Source: an uncultured Flavobacteriales bacterium (lineage in GTDB: Bacteria; Bacteroidota; Bacteroidia; Flavobacteriales_D; Parvicellaceae). Taken from it: a stretch of 44,502 nucleotides of DNA. A model generated the notes under the pieces. That model ran no database searches, was not told the DNA's origin, and saw only the letters and a program-made list of their open reading frames with translations. Position numbers and translations under genes: made by a program. Numbering within the stretch: position 1 is the first letter of the stretch; every line of letters begins with the position of its first letter. The stretch spans positions 1 to 44,502 of the forward strand of contig CAJWDP010000024.1 in assembly GCA_913030835.1 (NCBI GenBank), read 5' to 3'. Shown here in pieces: positions 1 through 10,400 of this stretch.

Positions 1-540
1 TGCAGCAGATAGCTGATCGATAATCGCAGCATAGATTGCAGCGTCATCATCATATGCAGGAGATAAATTCTCCACACCCATCAATGCTTCAGTCCTTGGA
101 ACATCTCCAAATACGTCTACCAAAATGGAATATGCATATGCCTCAACTACATCTAAACAAGCCAGCTGTGCTGATTTCTCTCCGGCATCCAGTGCAGCAT
201 CGTCCGTAACGAAGCCTCTAGCCTCTTTTACATCTCTAAGCACTCGAGCATACATTCTCTGGAATACTTCCCCATTGATGTTTCTTTCTACCAATTCGTA
301 GTTGGATTCATCAACATAGGTTGTTTGTGTCCAGTGTTGGCTCCAAAGTCTGAACGTATTCACATTCACATTTGGGCTTGCAACATAATCTACCAATTCC
401 TTAATGGAGTTGGCGAACAACGCACTTGCTGGAACCACCGTAGGTGATTTTACATTGTCGTTGAACTCATTTATGTCCTTTGTACATCCTATTGAAAAAA
501 TTAGGATCAATACAAAGCTATAATTCACAATTGCTTTCAT
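1..540 (-). CDS. SusD/RagB-like outer-membrane lipoprotein, partial (C-terminus outside window)
   Basis: The first 180 residues are present and the frame runs open through the left edge of the window. The protein starts at an ATG (540-538) with a lipoprotein signal peptide: a hydrophobic stretch and the lipobox SIGC with Cys at residue 19. The segment after it (a D-I-N-E-F-N-D stretch, then a W-S-Q-H-W-T-Q-T-T-Y motif near residue 60) resembles the SusD-like families, probably the SusD_2 type. SusD proteins sit on the cell surface, bind a nutrient (often a glycan or peptide) and cap the SusC porin. The start codon lies 4 bases after the SusC stop codon, so the two are almost certainly co-transcribed and translationally coupled. 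The substrate cannot be told from this part. Family call is good; subtype is inference. Confidence 0.88.
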   Translation of the reverse strand, partial: MKAIVNYSFVLILIFSIGCTKDINEFNDNVKSPTVVPASALFANSIKELVDYVASPNVNVNTFRLWSQHWTQTTYVDESNYELVERNINGEVFQRMYARVLRDVKEARGFVTDDAALDAGEKSAQLACLDVVEAYAYSILVDVFGDVPRTEALMGVENLSPAYDDDAAIYAAIIDQLSAA

Positions 541-544
541 TTTC

Positions 545-3500
545 TTAAAATTTAAAAGTTACGTTCAATCCTATTTCTCTCACAGCAGGATATGCTCCAG
601 ACTGATACCCCTGAATGTTTCCTGCACTTAAACCTGCTTCAGGATCAGTATGTGGACAATTCTTATAAAGAATAGCTAAGTTTCTACCAACAAGTCCAAC
701 TTCAAGTCCCTGAATTCCTTTTTCTTTCAGTTTCTCGCTTTGGATTTGATAAGATACCAATAGCTGTCTCAATTTCACATAAGAAGCATCGTAAACGTGC
801 ATCGCGTTAGGAGCAGTTGCCCATCCGTATGCATTCGCATAGTTACCAAAGTAACCATACTCAGTGTTCACAGTCCCATCAGAAGTAAAATTACCATCTG
901 CATCGTAAATGTAAGCGCCTGTCGTTGGGTCAGTAGCAGCAACCACTCCTCCAAGAGGAATTCCACCACCATCAGCAACCGGATCTCTAACCGGAACTCC
1001 ATCTACGTTGGTGCCTGCAGTTATATCGTAAATTCCTGTTCCGTAGCCATACCAAGTATCCAATGAGAAGAAGTTACCTCCCTTTTGGATATCGATCAAT
1101 GCACTAACAGTTAGGTTCTTATAACCAAATGTATTGGTGATACCACCTGTCCAGTCCGGAAGCATGTTACCAATGATCTCCGGCTCTGCTGTTCTACAGT
1201 AACGAACCCCTCCAAACGGGTGAGCGTATACAATCGGCTCTCCGTTGGTATGGTATACATAGTTTCGGCCTTTGATTACACCATAGGACTCCCCTACTGA
1301 TGCTTCTATCGTGATACCTCCTTGAACAGAAGCTAGCTGATACGTTGTAAGATCGCCAGTCAATTCAACCACTTTGTTTCGGTTCATTGCCCAATTCACC
1401 GTCATATCCCACGTAAAGTCACCTGACTTAGAAGTAAAGATATTTCCGTATAGCTGAAGCTCAATACCCTTATTCTCTATATTCCCCGCATTCACATACT
1501 GGAAATAAGTTCCAGAAGATGCTGATGGAGTAATTGCAAGAATTTGATTGAACGTATTCGCCTTATAGAAGGTAAGATCCAAGCCTAACTTGTTGTTGAA
1601 AAACTTGTTTTCCAATCCAAACTCGATACTAGTTGTATTTTCTGGAAGCAAGTTTTGGTTGTATCCAGTGTTCGGTGCACTCGCCAATGTTGTTCCTCCA
1701 AAAGGAGTACCTACGGAATAAATATTCTGTAGACTTTGCATCGGTGCATCGTTACCAACTTGCGCATAATTGAATCGAACTTTACCAAAATCCATAAAGC
1801 TCACATCCAATAGCTCAGAGTACAACAAACTCAAAGTTGCTGCAGGATAAAAGAAGGAATTGTTGTCTACTGGTAGAGTTGAGCTTATGTCATATCTCGC
1901 AGAGAGGTCTAGATATAAGAAATCGTCATAAGACAATGTTGCTCTACCTAGATATCCATCAACGGCTCTTCTAGCATCCGATTCACCTGGTGCTTCTATC
2001 GCATTGACACTGTTACTGAATGAGTAGATTCCAGGAACAACCAATCCACCATTGGTTTCAGCATCTGTTACAGCTACTGAAGAGCGACGAATGTTTGTTC
2101 CAATCATACCCGTAAGATTCAAAATGTCATTTGAACCGAAGCTGCGATCGAAGTTCAAGAATAGATCATAGTTTCTTTCGTAGAACGATTTTGTGTATTT
2201 ACTGTAAGAAGGAACATCAACCGACTGGTAAGCTATTCTCTCTTCTCTAAGTTCACCATAACTATCGTTGGTAATCCTACCCATTACACTCAACCAATCG
2301 TTCAATTCATAGTTCAACACTACATTTCCTATGAATCGATCTCTACTATCCGTTGAATAGCTTTGATACCTCATATAGTATGGGTTGTCAAAGTAGTGAG
2401 GCTTATCTCTGATGCTTTCAGGAGCTGAGAAGCCGTAAGCATTCCAAGTCAGGTTATTCTCGTTGAGCATATATGCATCATACTGCTCAACCATATCAAC
2501 GTCTACAATGTACCATTGTCTGAATGACTGGTTCACGTTTCGGTTGTCGTATCCCGTACCATAACGTCCAAGACCCTGATTGTTGATGTATTGCATTGAC
2601 GAACTGAAAGACAATTTTTCATTCAGGTCATAGCTAACATTCAATGAAGCATTGTTTCTTCTTAACCTACTGTTAGGTAGGATACCTTTCTGACGCATGT
2701 CTGTAATTGCAAAACGATATGAACCTTTATCACTGGCTCCATCGATTGCTACAGAATTGGTTGTCATCATGGAAGTTTCATAGAAAGTAGCGGGACCGTT
2801 TTCTGCAGCCTCATAAGGTACTCTCTGCAAATATGTTGGCATTTCAGGGTGAACTGATTGCCAATTCAACAACGATTCCATTTCGCTAAAAGCAAGACCG
2901 TAAGAAGCATCGTCTCCAAAAGGAGAAGCAAGGTTGTCCGGTGTTCCGTCTCCATCCAAATCAACTTCCTCAACATAGCCATTCAGCACCTCGCCCGAAA
3001 ATACGGTATCAGGACCATAATACTGTCCATAACCAGCACCGTACTCATTTTGGTACGTAGGCATTGTATTCTTATTGATCTTACCCATAGTAAATCCGGT
3101 GGAAACTGTTACACCAATTCCTTTTTTTCCTTTTTTACCTTTTTTGGTTGTGATCAAGATAACACCATTCGCTGCACGAGCACCATATAGTGCGGATGCA
3201 GCAGCACCTTTTAGTACGGAAACGGATTCGATATCTTGTGGATTGATATCCATGGCAGCATTACCATAATCAAATCCTCCCCTACCTGTTTGTTGGTTAC
3301 CTCCATTAGTAATATCATTACTGATCGGTATACCGTCTACAACATATAGTGGTTGGTTGTTTCCGCCAATCGAGGTGTAGCCTCGGATAATTACATTGGC
3401 TGAACCTCCCATGGTTCCACTGTTCTTGATTTGTGCACCTGCTACCTGACCGGATAATGAGCTCATAAAGTTGACATCTCCCTGTCTTCCTATGTTCTCT

Positions 3501-3874
3501 CCATCAATGGTTTGAGTAGCATAACCCAATGACTTTTTATCCCTGGACAAGCCCAAAGCCGTTACAACAAGCTCTTGAAGAACTTCTCCTTCTGCCATGG
3601 CGACATCGATCGTTGTAACTCCTTTCACGGGTTTTTCCTGATCTGACATTCCGGTAAACGAAAAGACAAGAATTGCATCCTCATTGGGTACACTGATTTT
3701 GTACTTCCCACCATCATCTGTGGTCGTACCTTGGTCCGTCCCTTTTAACAGGACGGTGACACCCGGAAACGCGGCCCCGGAGTCATCGGTAACCGTTCCG
3801 GTAACCGTTTTTCCTTGCGCAAATACTGCCCCTGTAAAGAGAAGCGCAAGAATCATAGTTAAGCAATGTTTCAT
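545..3874 (-). CDS. SusC/RagA-family TonB-linked outer-membrane receptor
   Basis: This 1109-residue protein has the full SusC architecture. A signal peptide (about residues 1-20, ending VFAQ) is followed by a carboxypeptidase-regulatory-like domain (about 22-98, beginning GKTVTGTVTDDSG), a TonB-box-like ELVVTALG segment, a plug domain (about 110-240, including VIIRGYTSIGGNNQPLYVVD), then a large beta barrel ending in a terminal F-K-F typical of outer-membrane proteins. It imports a ligand captured by the SusD partner, powered by TonB. A short lysine/glycine run (K-G-K-K-G-K-K-G) lies at the end of the plug, a common SusC feature. It is the first gene of the pair and SusD follows after 4 bases. 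No regulator (ECF sigma/anti-sigma or hybrid two-component) is adjacent on the upstream side, and the substrate is unknown. Confidence 0.95.
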   Translation of the reverse strand: MKHCLTMILALLFTGAVFAQGKTVTGTVTDDSGAAFPGVTVLLKGTDQGTTTDDGGKYKISVPNEDAILVFSFTGMSDQEKPVKGVTTIDVAMAEGEVLQELVVTALGLSRDKKSLGYATQTIDGENIGRQGDVNFMSSLSGQVAGAQIKNSGTMGGSANVIIRGYTSIGGNNQPLYVVDGIPISNDITNGGNQQTGRGGFDYGNAAMDINPQDIESVSVLKGAAASALYGARAANGVILITTKKGKKGKKGIGVTVSTGFTMGKINKNTMPTYQNEYGAGYGQYYGPDTVFSGEVLNGYVEEVDLDGDGTPDNLASPFGDDASYGLAFSEMESLLNWQSVHPEMPTYLQRVPYEAAENGPATFYETSMMTTNSVAIDGASDKGSYRFAITDMRQKGILPNSRLRRNNASLNVSYDLNEKLSFSSSMQYINNQGLGRYGTGYDNRNVNQSFRQWYIVDVDMVEQYDAYMLNENNLTWNAYGFSAPESIRDKPHYFDNPYYMRYQSYSTDSRDRFIGNVVLNYELNDWLSVMGRITNDSYGELREERIAYQSVDVPSYSKYTKSFYERNYDLFLNFDRSFGSNDILNLTGMIGTNIRRSSVAVTDAETNGGLVVPGIYSFSNSVNAIEAPGESDARRAVDGYLGRATLSYDDFLYLDLSARYDISSTLPVDNNSFFYPAATLSLLYSELLDVSFMDFGKVRFNYAQVGNDAPMQSLQNIYSVGTPFGGTTLASAPNTGYNQNLLPENTTSIEFGLENKFFNNKLGLDLTFYKANTFNQILAITPSASSGTYFQYVNAGNIENKGIELQLYGNIFTSKSGDFTWDMTVNWAMNRNKVVELTGDLTTYQLASVQGGITIEASVGESYGVIKGRNYVYHTNGEPIVYAHPFGGVRYCRTAEPEIIGNMLPDWTGGITNTFGYKNLTVSALIDIQKGGNFFSLDTWYGYGTGIYDITAGTNVDGVPVRDPVADGGGIPLGGVVAATDPTTGAYIYDADGNFTSDGTVNTEYGYFGNYANAYGWATAPNAMHVYDASYVKLRQLLVSYQIQSEKLKEKGIQGLEVGLVGRNLAILYKNCPHTDPEAGLSAGNIQGYQSGAYPAVREIGLNVTFKF

Positions 3875-4236
3875 AATCTGTTATTATTGGTTTATAAACT
3901 AAAAGATTTGTTTAACAAGGTTGTTTTCATAGAATTGATGGTATCATCAAAATAAATCACGTGATCCATCAAGTGTTTGTTTCTATTAAAATAGACTAGT
4001 TTCAAGACTAAGTTAGCGTTAAACGATACTAAACTTAATTTTTTTCTGTCATTGAAACAAACACAGGATAAGGTTTTAATCGTCCGAAATATTGCAATTA
4101 TGTTCTAATCCTCTATAAATGAGCACCTATATGATTATGGATAATGTGTTAATAAAATTATTAAACTTCAATTTTCAATAGTAAGTTTATCAAACTTATC
4201 ACGTTACTGCTTAGCCCAAAAAAATTAAATTATAGT
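3875..4236. other. Divergent intergenic region between susC and a secreted protein
   Basis: This 362-base AT-rich region separates two divergently oriented genes and should contain both promoters. I found no exact TAnnTTTG minus-7 element on either strand; the best match for susC is one base off. The only clear structure is a 17-base palindrome near the right end, listed separately. I see no RNA gene and no believable open frame. Confidence 0.6.
4182..4198. promoter_or_regulatory. 17-base palindrome, possible operator
   Basis: TAAGTTT-ATC-AAACTTA is a perfect inverted repeat with 7-base arms, ending 38 bases before the ATG at 4237. The position and dyad symmetry suit a repressor or activator site, but the local AT richness makes chance occurrence possible. 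A second 17-base palindrome with the same TAAG/CTTA ends sits at the same distance from another start codon (10971-10987). Confidence 0.35.
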
Positions 4237-4725
4237 ATGATTAAAATTATTACTTCCTTACTCCTGGCCACTTTGTGCACATGTGCACAATTACAGCATG
4301 CTAATCCATCTATTTACAATGGAATAACAAAATTAGTCTATCAATATGACGATGCTTCCGTTCCACCTGAATACCACAGAAGCTATAGTATTACGATAGA
4401 ATCGAGTCAAATACATGTGGTGGTTGATAGCTATGGGGACGTACTAAAGGATACGGTTTTTCCTTTTGATGCAAAACAGTTTAAAAAGTTAGCGGAGGTA
4501 TACCAAGAAGCAAAACTTCATTATTGCGAAATGGTTAGGGAGAGCGATGGTTGTACCGGAGGCAATGGTGAACAAATTCACAGTTATTCAAAAGAATCCA
4601 AGTTATTTTCAGCAAGCGTCTATCACTGTGGGGGAATTGATTATGGCAATCTCTGCGGGAATTACGAATCTATTAAGGTCAAAGTGCACGAACTTGTGCC
4701 AAATTTGAAAGACTTATTGGAATAG
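4237..4725 (+). CDS. Hypothetical secreted or lipid-anchored protein
   Basis: A 162-residue protein that I do not recognise. Residues 1-17 form a hydrophobic signal peptide with two cysteines (L-C-T-C); either could be a lipobox cysteine, so it may be a lipoprotein, though the motif is not canonical. The mature part contains five further cysteines (Y-C-E, G-C-T-G-G, H-C-G-G, L-C-G-N), which could form disulfide bonds outside the cytoplasm. The pattern of an ITKLVYQYDDASVPPEYHRS start followed by a beta-rich body is seen in small Bacteroidota secreted proteins of unknown function. The gene stands alone, diverging from susC and converging with the small gene after it. The start is an ATG directly after an AT-rich leader with no Shine-Dalgarno sequence. 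Confidence 0.75.
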   Translation: MIKIITSLLLATLCTCAQLQHANPSIYNGITKLVYQYDDASVPPEYHRSYSITIESSQIHVVVDSYGDVLKDTVFPFDAKQFKKLAEVYQEAKLHYCEMVRESDGCTGGNGEQIHSYSKESKLFSASVYHCGGIDYGNLCGNYESIKVKVHELVPNLKDLLE

Positions 4726-4783
4726 CGATTTGACAGCAACGATTGGCGCTTCCACTTCTCATTACCTGTGTAATTTTCAAGTT

Positions 4784-5020
4784 TCAGTTTTCATTTTCAC
4801 CCTCTGGGAAATCAATTTTGAATTGATTGGTTTCAGCTTTTGCTTGCGCAATGAACTGCGAAAACATCTGTTTTTTGAATTGAATATCAGAAATTTGAAA
4901 GCTGTACAGATCATAACCATGGCTAGTTAGCCAGGTAACAAAATCATCGATAACATCCGGCGGCAAATTGGGCATTGCCATATTATCTCTGAACGATTCA
5001 TAATAACTAATTCGTGTCAT
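4784..5020 (-). CDS. Small hypothetical protein (78 aa)
   Basis: A 78-residue frame with a balanced, cytoplasmic-looking composition and no signal peptide or membrane segment. It reads as an alpha-helical small protein (for example the segment DVIDDFVTWLTSHGYDLYSF). I do not recognise a family. Support for a real gene is the composition, a Bacteroidota-like minus-7 element (TAAATTTG on the minus strand) about 25 bases upstream of the ATG, and its neat fit between two flanking genes. A 66-codon frame on the opposite strand has a worse composition. Function unknown. Confidence 0.6.
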   Translation of the reverse strand: MTRISYYESFRDNMAMPNLPPDVIDDFVTWLTSHGYDLYSFQISDIQFKKQMFSQFIAQAKAETNQFKIDFPEGENEN

Positions 5021-5045
5021 TTTCGATAATGGAAATTCACAGATC

Positions 5046-5053
5046 CAAATTTA
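5046..5053 (-). promoter_or_regulatory. Possible minus-7 promoter element for the 78-aa gene
   Basis: The minus strand reads TAAATTTG, an exact match to the Bacteroidota TAnnTTTG element, which would give a 5' leader of about 20 bases. No TTG minus-33 element is found at the expected spacing, so the call is tentative. Confidence 0.35.
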
Positions 5054-5110
5054 GCACATCAAAATAAAAAATGAATTCTGTTAAAAAATTACGATCCCGT
5101 GTTTGATCCA

Positions 5111-7318
5111 TCACTTTCTTTTTTCCTCTACGCTTTCCGTTACTGAGCTTCGCCCACTTTTCTTAAAAATGGGAATAAATTCCGTTTCCTGATCCAGCGA
5201 CGTTACTATGGATGATGTTTTGGGCAGCTTTCGGTTCTTCCATCCCACAAACTTATACCCCTTATTCGGGATGGCAGTAATTCTGACTGGAACACCCTCT
5301 ATGTAATACCCTTCCCATGGAAAAGTATCAATATTGATCGTGTTTACTTTCACCTTACCATATCCGTTTTCGGCATTTATGAGAATCTTTTTTTCGGTCC
5401 CCTGGAGTCCGTAGTATTCAATAATGTGACGTCGAATATGACTTGGACGCTGAACCGCATACTCTTTGAACCAATTGACCCTCATGTTTTTTGGAACGTA
5501 AAGCATCGTGTCCTGCCAACGTTCCTTTTCTCTTGGCACTTCTGCTTCAATTCTCTCTAAAATTTCATCAACCATCCGAATGGCATTGTTTGGCTCTAAG
5601 GTCGTATTCAAATAATCACACATTCTATTTGCCCATCTAATTCTGAATTTATCGTTTTTCATCAATCGTGTCAGCAGGAATACAGGCTCATCTACCACGT
5701 GCCTTCGTAAACTATTTTCATCGTAGGTATGCCAGGAGTCCTGGTCGTAGCTAATCCACCGCCACTGCTGGTTTTTCCCCTTAGGTCGCCAGTAACGTAT
5801 ATTTACTCGATTGTCATGAGCACTGGAATACACCTCATAGATCCAATAGTCGATGTAATTGTCCATTACCATTTTCTTCTCTACTTCTTTAAAAATTGAA
5901 TCATTGGTTATGTCGTTAAGGCTTACAAAAAATGTAAGGCTATCATACCAGTTGGATTTGCCCGAAACCAATCGTTCATATTCGCCTGTAACAATATCAA
6001 CTTCATCAAAACCATGATTGTTTTTAATAAAGTCACCCCCTTTTCTTTCCATCAGGTTGTATAGCCCCCAATACTTTCCATTTAAAAAAACGGAAACCGG
6101 CTGATAAGCCTGCATGTCAACGCAACTTCCCATTTCTTTGTTTACCTCGTATAAAAACTCATTTTTAAACCGCTCTCCTACCCACAAATCAGTAACGTTT
6201 CTTCCGGATGTGGCGTCTGATCTTAGGCCAATACTACCGAAGCTTTCAATGGGTTTATCTCGAAAAATCTTGTAATTAATTCTAGGGTTGCCATACTTGT
6301 CTTTTGTGAATATGGCGAAAGACTTCTTCGGTTGTCTTCTACTGGTTTTTCCTGCTATTCGAATTTCCACTTCGTTTTTAAACGCAGAGAAAAACGAATG
6401 ATCATTATTCAAATCAAAATACTCGATTGAGGCAGGTCTTTCCCAACCCCTCTTTTCGTATTTCTTGTAAATCCCCCTTTTCTTGTGCCACAGGTGCTTA
6501 GGGTCAGATATCAATGAAACAACCGGAAGTGTACTTGTTTCATTCATAAAGTAGGTTTGGGTAACAATCTTTCCAGGGAGATGATTATCTCGGATAATTC
6601 TTGCTCGCACAACTGTCGTTGAGTCTATGGTTATAGAACCATCATATTTGATTCCATTGATCGTGTCTGGTTCACTTGCATCTAATGAATAATAGATCTG
6701 TCCATCTTGGTTAAAGGAAAGGGTTACTATCTGTGTGGTGTCGTAGAATCCACTTTTTAACGAAAAAACAGGAATGTCTCGATCTGCTAAAATACGGACG
6801 CCGCCCGTATTTGATTCATTGGGCGTTGGTGTAGGGAAATAGTTAAATATCTTCGATCCGTCCGTTTCTCTTCCGAAAGAAATATCTTCATTTTGCTTTC
6901 TGTAATTGACCCGATCGATTAGAACAGTATCTCGATTGTAAATCGAAATGGAACCCCCTTGAGCATCCATTCGGAAAGACAAGTGTCTCGTCCCCTGTTC
7001 ATCATCACTGTCGGCCCAGATGATCATCCTTTCTTTTGGGGCAATTGCAGTATACGACTTGTTGTTAGTCGGGATTTGATACTTCCAAGGTTTTAAAGGA
7101 TCGTCGCTAAAATACATCCCGCCAATATTTATTTCTTTATCGCCACCGTTGTACAGCTCAATCCAGTCTTCTGCCTCACCGAATCCATCTTTTATGGTCT
7201 TATCGTTCACGGCCATAATCTCATTTATTACAAGGCCCTGAGCAGCTGCAGTTTCACAAAGCATGAACAAGAGCAAAAAACTTACAATAAATGGTACTAT
7301 GGAATAAACAGTCTTCAT
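5111..7318 (-). CDS. Secreted CotH-kinase-family protein with lamin-tail domain
   Basis: A 735-residue exported protein. Order of parts: signal peptide (1-26, ending TAAAQ); lamin-tail-like domain (about 27-165, starting LVINEIMAVND); a chitobiase/hexosaminidase C-terminal-like beta domain (about 185-250, with Y-Y-S-L-D-A-S-E-P-D-T); the CotH kinase-like domain (about 270-590), with RIAGKTSRRQPKKSFAIF, VFLNGKYWGLYNLMERKG and a WISYDQDSWH segment holding the likely metal-binding Asp; and a C-terminal InlB-type beta repeat (about 640-715, GYKFVGWKNRKL). CotH proteins are atypical kinases that phosphorylate spore-coat or surface proteins; the Bacteroidota members have no proven substrate. I see no T9SS sorting domain, so it is periplasmic or exported in another way. 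A terminator lies 12 bases upstream of the start codon, which leaves no room for a private promoter. Confidence 0.87.
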   Translation of the reverse strand: MKTVYSIVPFIVSFLLLFMLCETAAAQGLVINEIMAVNDKTIKDGFGEAEDWIELYNGGDKEINIGGMYFSDDPLKPWKYQIPTNNKSYTAIAPKERMIIWADSDDEQGTRHLSFRMDAQGGSISIYNRDTVLIDRVNYRKQNEDISFGRETDGSKIFNYFPTPTPNESNTGGVRILADRDIPVFSLKSGFYDTTQIVTLSFNQDGQIYYSLDASEPDTINGIKYDGSITIDSTTVVRARIIRDNHLPGKIVTQTYFMNETSTLPVVSLISDPKHLWHKKRGIYKKYEKRGWERPASIEYFDLNNDHSFFSAFKNEVEIRIAGKTSRRQPKKSFAIFTKDKYGNPRINYKIFRDKPIESFGSIGLRSDATSGRNVTDLWVGERFKNEFLYEVNKEMGSCVDMQAYQPVSVFLNGKYWGLYNLMERKGGDFIKNNHGFDEVDIVTGEYERLVSGKSNWYDSLTFFVSLNDITNDSIFKEVEKKMVMDNYIDYWIYEVYSSAHDNRVNIRYWRPKGKNQQWRWISYDQDSWHTYDENSLRRHVVDEPVFLLTRLMKNDKFRIRWANRMCDYLNTTLEPNNAIRMVDEILERIEAEVPREKERWQDTMLYVPKNMRVNWFKEYAVQRPSHIRRHIIEYYGLQGTEKKILINAENGYGKVKVNTINIDTFPWEGYYIEGVPVRITAIPNKGYKFVGWKNRKLPKTSSIVTSLDQETEFIPIFKKSGRSSVTESVEEKRK

Positions 7319-7330
7319 TAATTAAAGCGT

Positions 7331-7359
7331 AAAAAAACCCCCCGCTTTCGCGGAGGGTT
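7331..7359 (-). terminator. Rho-independent terminator after the Ser/Gly-rich T9SS protein
   Basis: On the minus strand a 10-bp stem (AACCCTCCGC / GCGGGGGGTT, one G-U pair) closed by a GAAA tetraloop is followed by seven T residues. It lies 42 bases after the stop codon at 7402 and 12 bases before the start codon of the next gene in the same direction (7318). Confidence 0.9.
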
Positions 7360-7401
7360 ATAAATTTAGTTAAAAGTAATAGATATTACTTGTGAGAGTC
7401 G

Positions 7402-10400
7402 TTATTTAATAACAACGATCTTTTCTTTCAAGAACTGAGTTGGTGTGGTCAGCTGTACGAAGTAAATTCCACTCGATAGCTCGGAAGCATCGAAGTCGAT
7501 TCGCTTGCTGGTTCCACCTTCTACCATTCCGGTATACATTGCACCTACACGCTCTCCATTCAAGTTGATCACTTCTACTTTGACATTTTCAGTCTCAGGA
7601 ATGATGAACTCAAAAGTTGACATGTCGCTCAATGGATTCGGATAAGTAACCAATCTTGCACTCTCGCCGTTGGCTCCGATCGCATCGTCGTCCTCGTTGA
7701 TACCGTTGCCGCTAGACTTCAACAAGCCACAAGCACCGATCTCAACTGTCTCAGACGCTCCGAATGCACCACCGGTTGGTGAGCTAACTACTGTGCTTCC
7801 TAAAGAAACTGAGTAGTTACCAATACCCCAAGAACAGCAGATACCATCTCCGAAGCTATCAGCAATTCTCAACTCGTAGCAATCCATAACACTCTGACAT
7901 CCTGCAGACTCAACTACTGTTTGTCCTGCTTGTCCAGCGTAAGTTCCTCCAGGAACATCCAACAGAATAGTACCTGTTGTGGTGTTCTCCAATTGGAAAG
8001 AAGTCTCACTTGGATAGTTGTCCAAAGTAATGGTTACATTCAAGTCCTCACATGGCGGTACATCTGGACAAGAGTTTCCATCTGTATCCGTCCAGCTGAT
8101 GATCTCAAATGGGAAGTAACGCTGACCCTGTGAGTTACAGTGACAGTTCGTAGGGATCTTAACACTTCCGTACTCACTACCTACCAATTCAAAGTAAGTG
8201 TGATTCTTGAAGTAGCTCAATCCTCCGTCAGAAGCATTGATCGTGAACTCATCTCCGGTATTCGCACCGGTGAAAGCAGCGATCAATCCTTTACACTTCT
8301 TAGAGTTAACGTTGAAGTCTTGACCATCTGCGCCAACATAGCGAACAGTGATCGATGCAACTTTACCGTTACACTCACAATCAGAAGCAACTGGAACTGT
8401 AGATATTGTGTTGTCGCACGCAGCTGAATTCTGACCTGGCAGACATGGTTCTATAGTTGCACCAGTAACTACTACACTTCCTAGAGCAGCAGCATTTGCC
8501 GGGTTCGCATTGAAACCGTCAACTTGGAAACCATACTGAATGATCAAACCTGCTGGCAAACTTGAACCTGGAACAGTAACACTGAAATCTCCACTCAATG
8601 GAAGATCGAATGTTGCCGATCCACCCAAAGCATCTGAAAACCCTGCAGCAGGATTTAGAGCTTTGATGAAGTACTTAGCAGTATACTGCGAAAGATCCAA
8701 TGTATGCGAAGCAACAGAACCACTAAACGTGATATCTACGCCATTAAACGCAGCACCTGGCTCAACATATGTGTTGGCATTCATGATCTTGTTTCCGTTT
8801 CCGGAACCATCAGACCAGAAAGGATCTGCAGCATTGTAACAGTTAAAGTTAGGTTGTAGCTCGATTGTATTTGCACCTGCATCCAAAGTAGTTGCAATAT
8901 CAGGAACACCCCATGGGCTTCCGAAAATATATCCACCACCACAGCATGGGCTAGCAGGATTATCAAATACATTCATGTAGCCGATCCAATTGTCTGCAGC
9001 TGATGCGTTAACATAATTGTCTCCAACTACCGCACAGCATTCTCCTAATGTATAACCACAAGCGATCTTTTTACAAACGTCTTCGATCTTTACACAGTAT
9101 GTAACACCATCAAAGCACATTTGAACTCTGTCAGGACCATTGCTGCTGCTTGATCCAGATGCAGAACCAGTTCCGCTTCCAGAACCTGATCCACTACCTG
9201 ATGATTTACAAGCGCTTCTTATGCTTCCTGAGCAAGAAAGTGAACAAGCCTCAAATGGAGAAGATGAACTTCCACTGCTAGAGCTTGTGCTGCTTCCACT
9301 TGGCGAAGCACTTCCAGATCCTGGTCGGCTAGCACCTGAAGCGGAACTAGAAGAACCTGAACCACATCCTGATCCACTAGCACTTGGATAAACCGGATAG
9401 CCTGCACCTGCACCTGAACTAGAGCCTGATCCTCCTGTAGAACAGAAGATGTTCAATACCTCTACTGTCCAGTCAGTTGTGGTAACACAACCGTTGTTAT
9501 CAGTTACAGTAAGTGTATAAGTAGTTGTTGCAGTTGGACATACAGTGATACTTGGATCTGTGCTTCCATTCGACCAAGAGTACGTATATGGTGGGAATCC
9601 ACCTGATGCACTTCCGTTGATCGTTGCACAAGAGTACTGGATATCGATTCCTTCGTAAACCGCTCCGCAACCACTTGCAGAAGCAGTCAATGGATCGTTT
9701 CCACAATCCGTGATCAAAATCGCACCAGGACCTTGAGTACCGTTGTATCCATCTACCTGAATGTAGTATTCAGCGCCTGGAGTTAAACAAGACAGCTGCT
9801 CAACGAAAGATGAGAATACAAATCCTCCATCATCGTTCGCTGCCAATTCAGTGAACGTACTGAAGTCTGAACAATCTCCAACTTCCCAAACAGCCAGCTG
9901 AGTATCATAAGGGAAAGCCTGGAATGCAGACTGAATCGATACACATCCGGATGCAGGTGCAGTAAAGGTGAACCAAACTGAAGCTTGTACACCAGTCTCA
10001 AAACTACACCATCCATCTTGTGAATTACAAGAGCTTGTTCCGTCAGTTCCTGGACCTGGAGATACTTCTCCTGGCTGTGCAGTTGCACAGTCACTGTCCC
10101 ATCCCCATACAATACCTAAACCTAAGTTAGGTGCTGCACATACATCATCGTAAAACGGTCCTGAGCTACAGCTCATGGTCAGGTCAAAATCTCCCGTCGC
10201 TGAACTAAACCCGTGCACCAATACATAGTACTGTACACCCGGTGTAGTAGCAAAATCAACCGTAGAACGGAATCCTGTACAAGAGAAATCGTCATCGTTA
10301 CCTGCAACACAGCTCAACGCTCCACAAGAACCTGAATAAACAGTGATCTTTGTATCGTAGTTGGCATAACCACAAGTTGACAACTCTACACAGTCACCAT

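Noticed and set aside
1-3874. Polysaccharide utilisation locus
   Set aside because: Only the SusC/SusD pair is visible; no glycoside hydrolase, lyase or sulfatase genes occur in the window, so a glycan substrate cannot be claimed.
4730-4930. Open frame of 66 codons on the plus strand
   Set aside because: It overlaps the better 78-codon gene on the other strand and has an unbalanced Phe/Leu/Ile-rich composition without a real membrane pattern.
9140-9391. Open frame on the plus strand opposite the Ser/Gly-rich linker, product rich in Leu, Pro and Glu
   Set aside because: It is the complement of a low-complexity Ser/Gly/Ala coding stretch, which always gives long open frames on the other strand.
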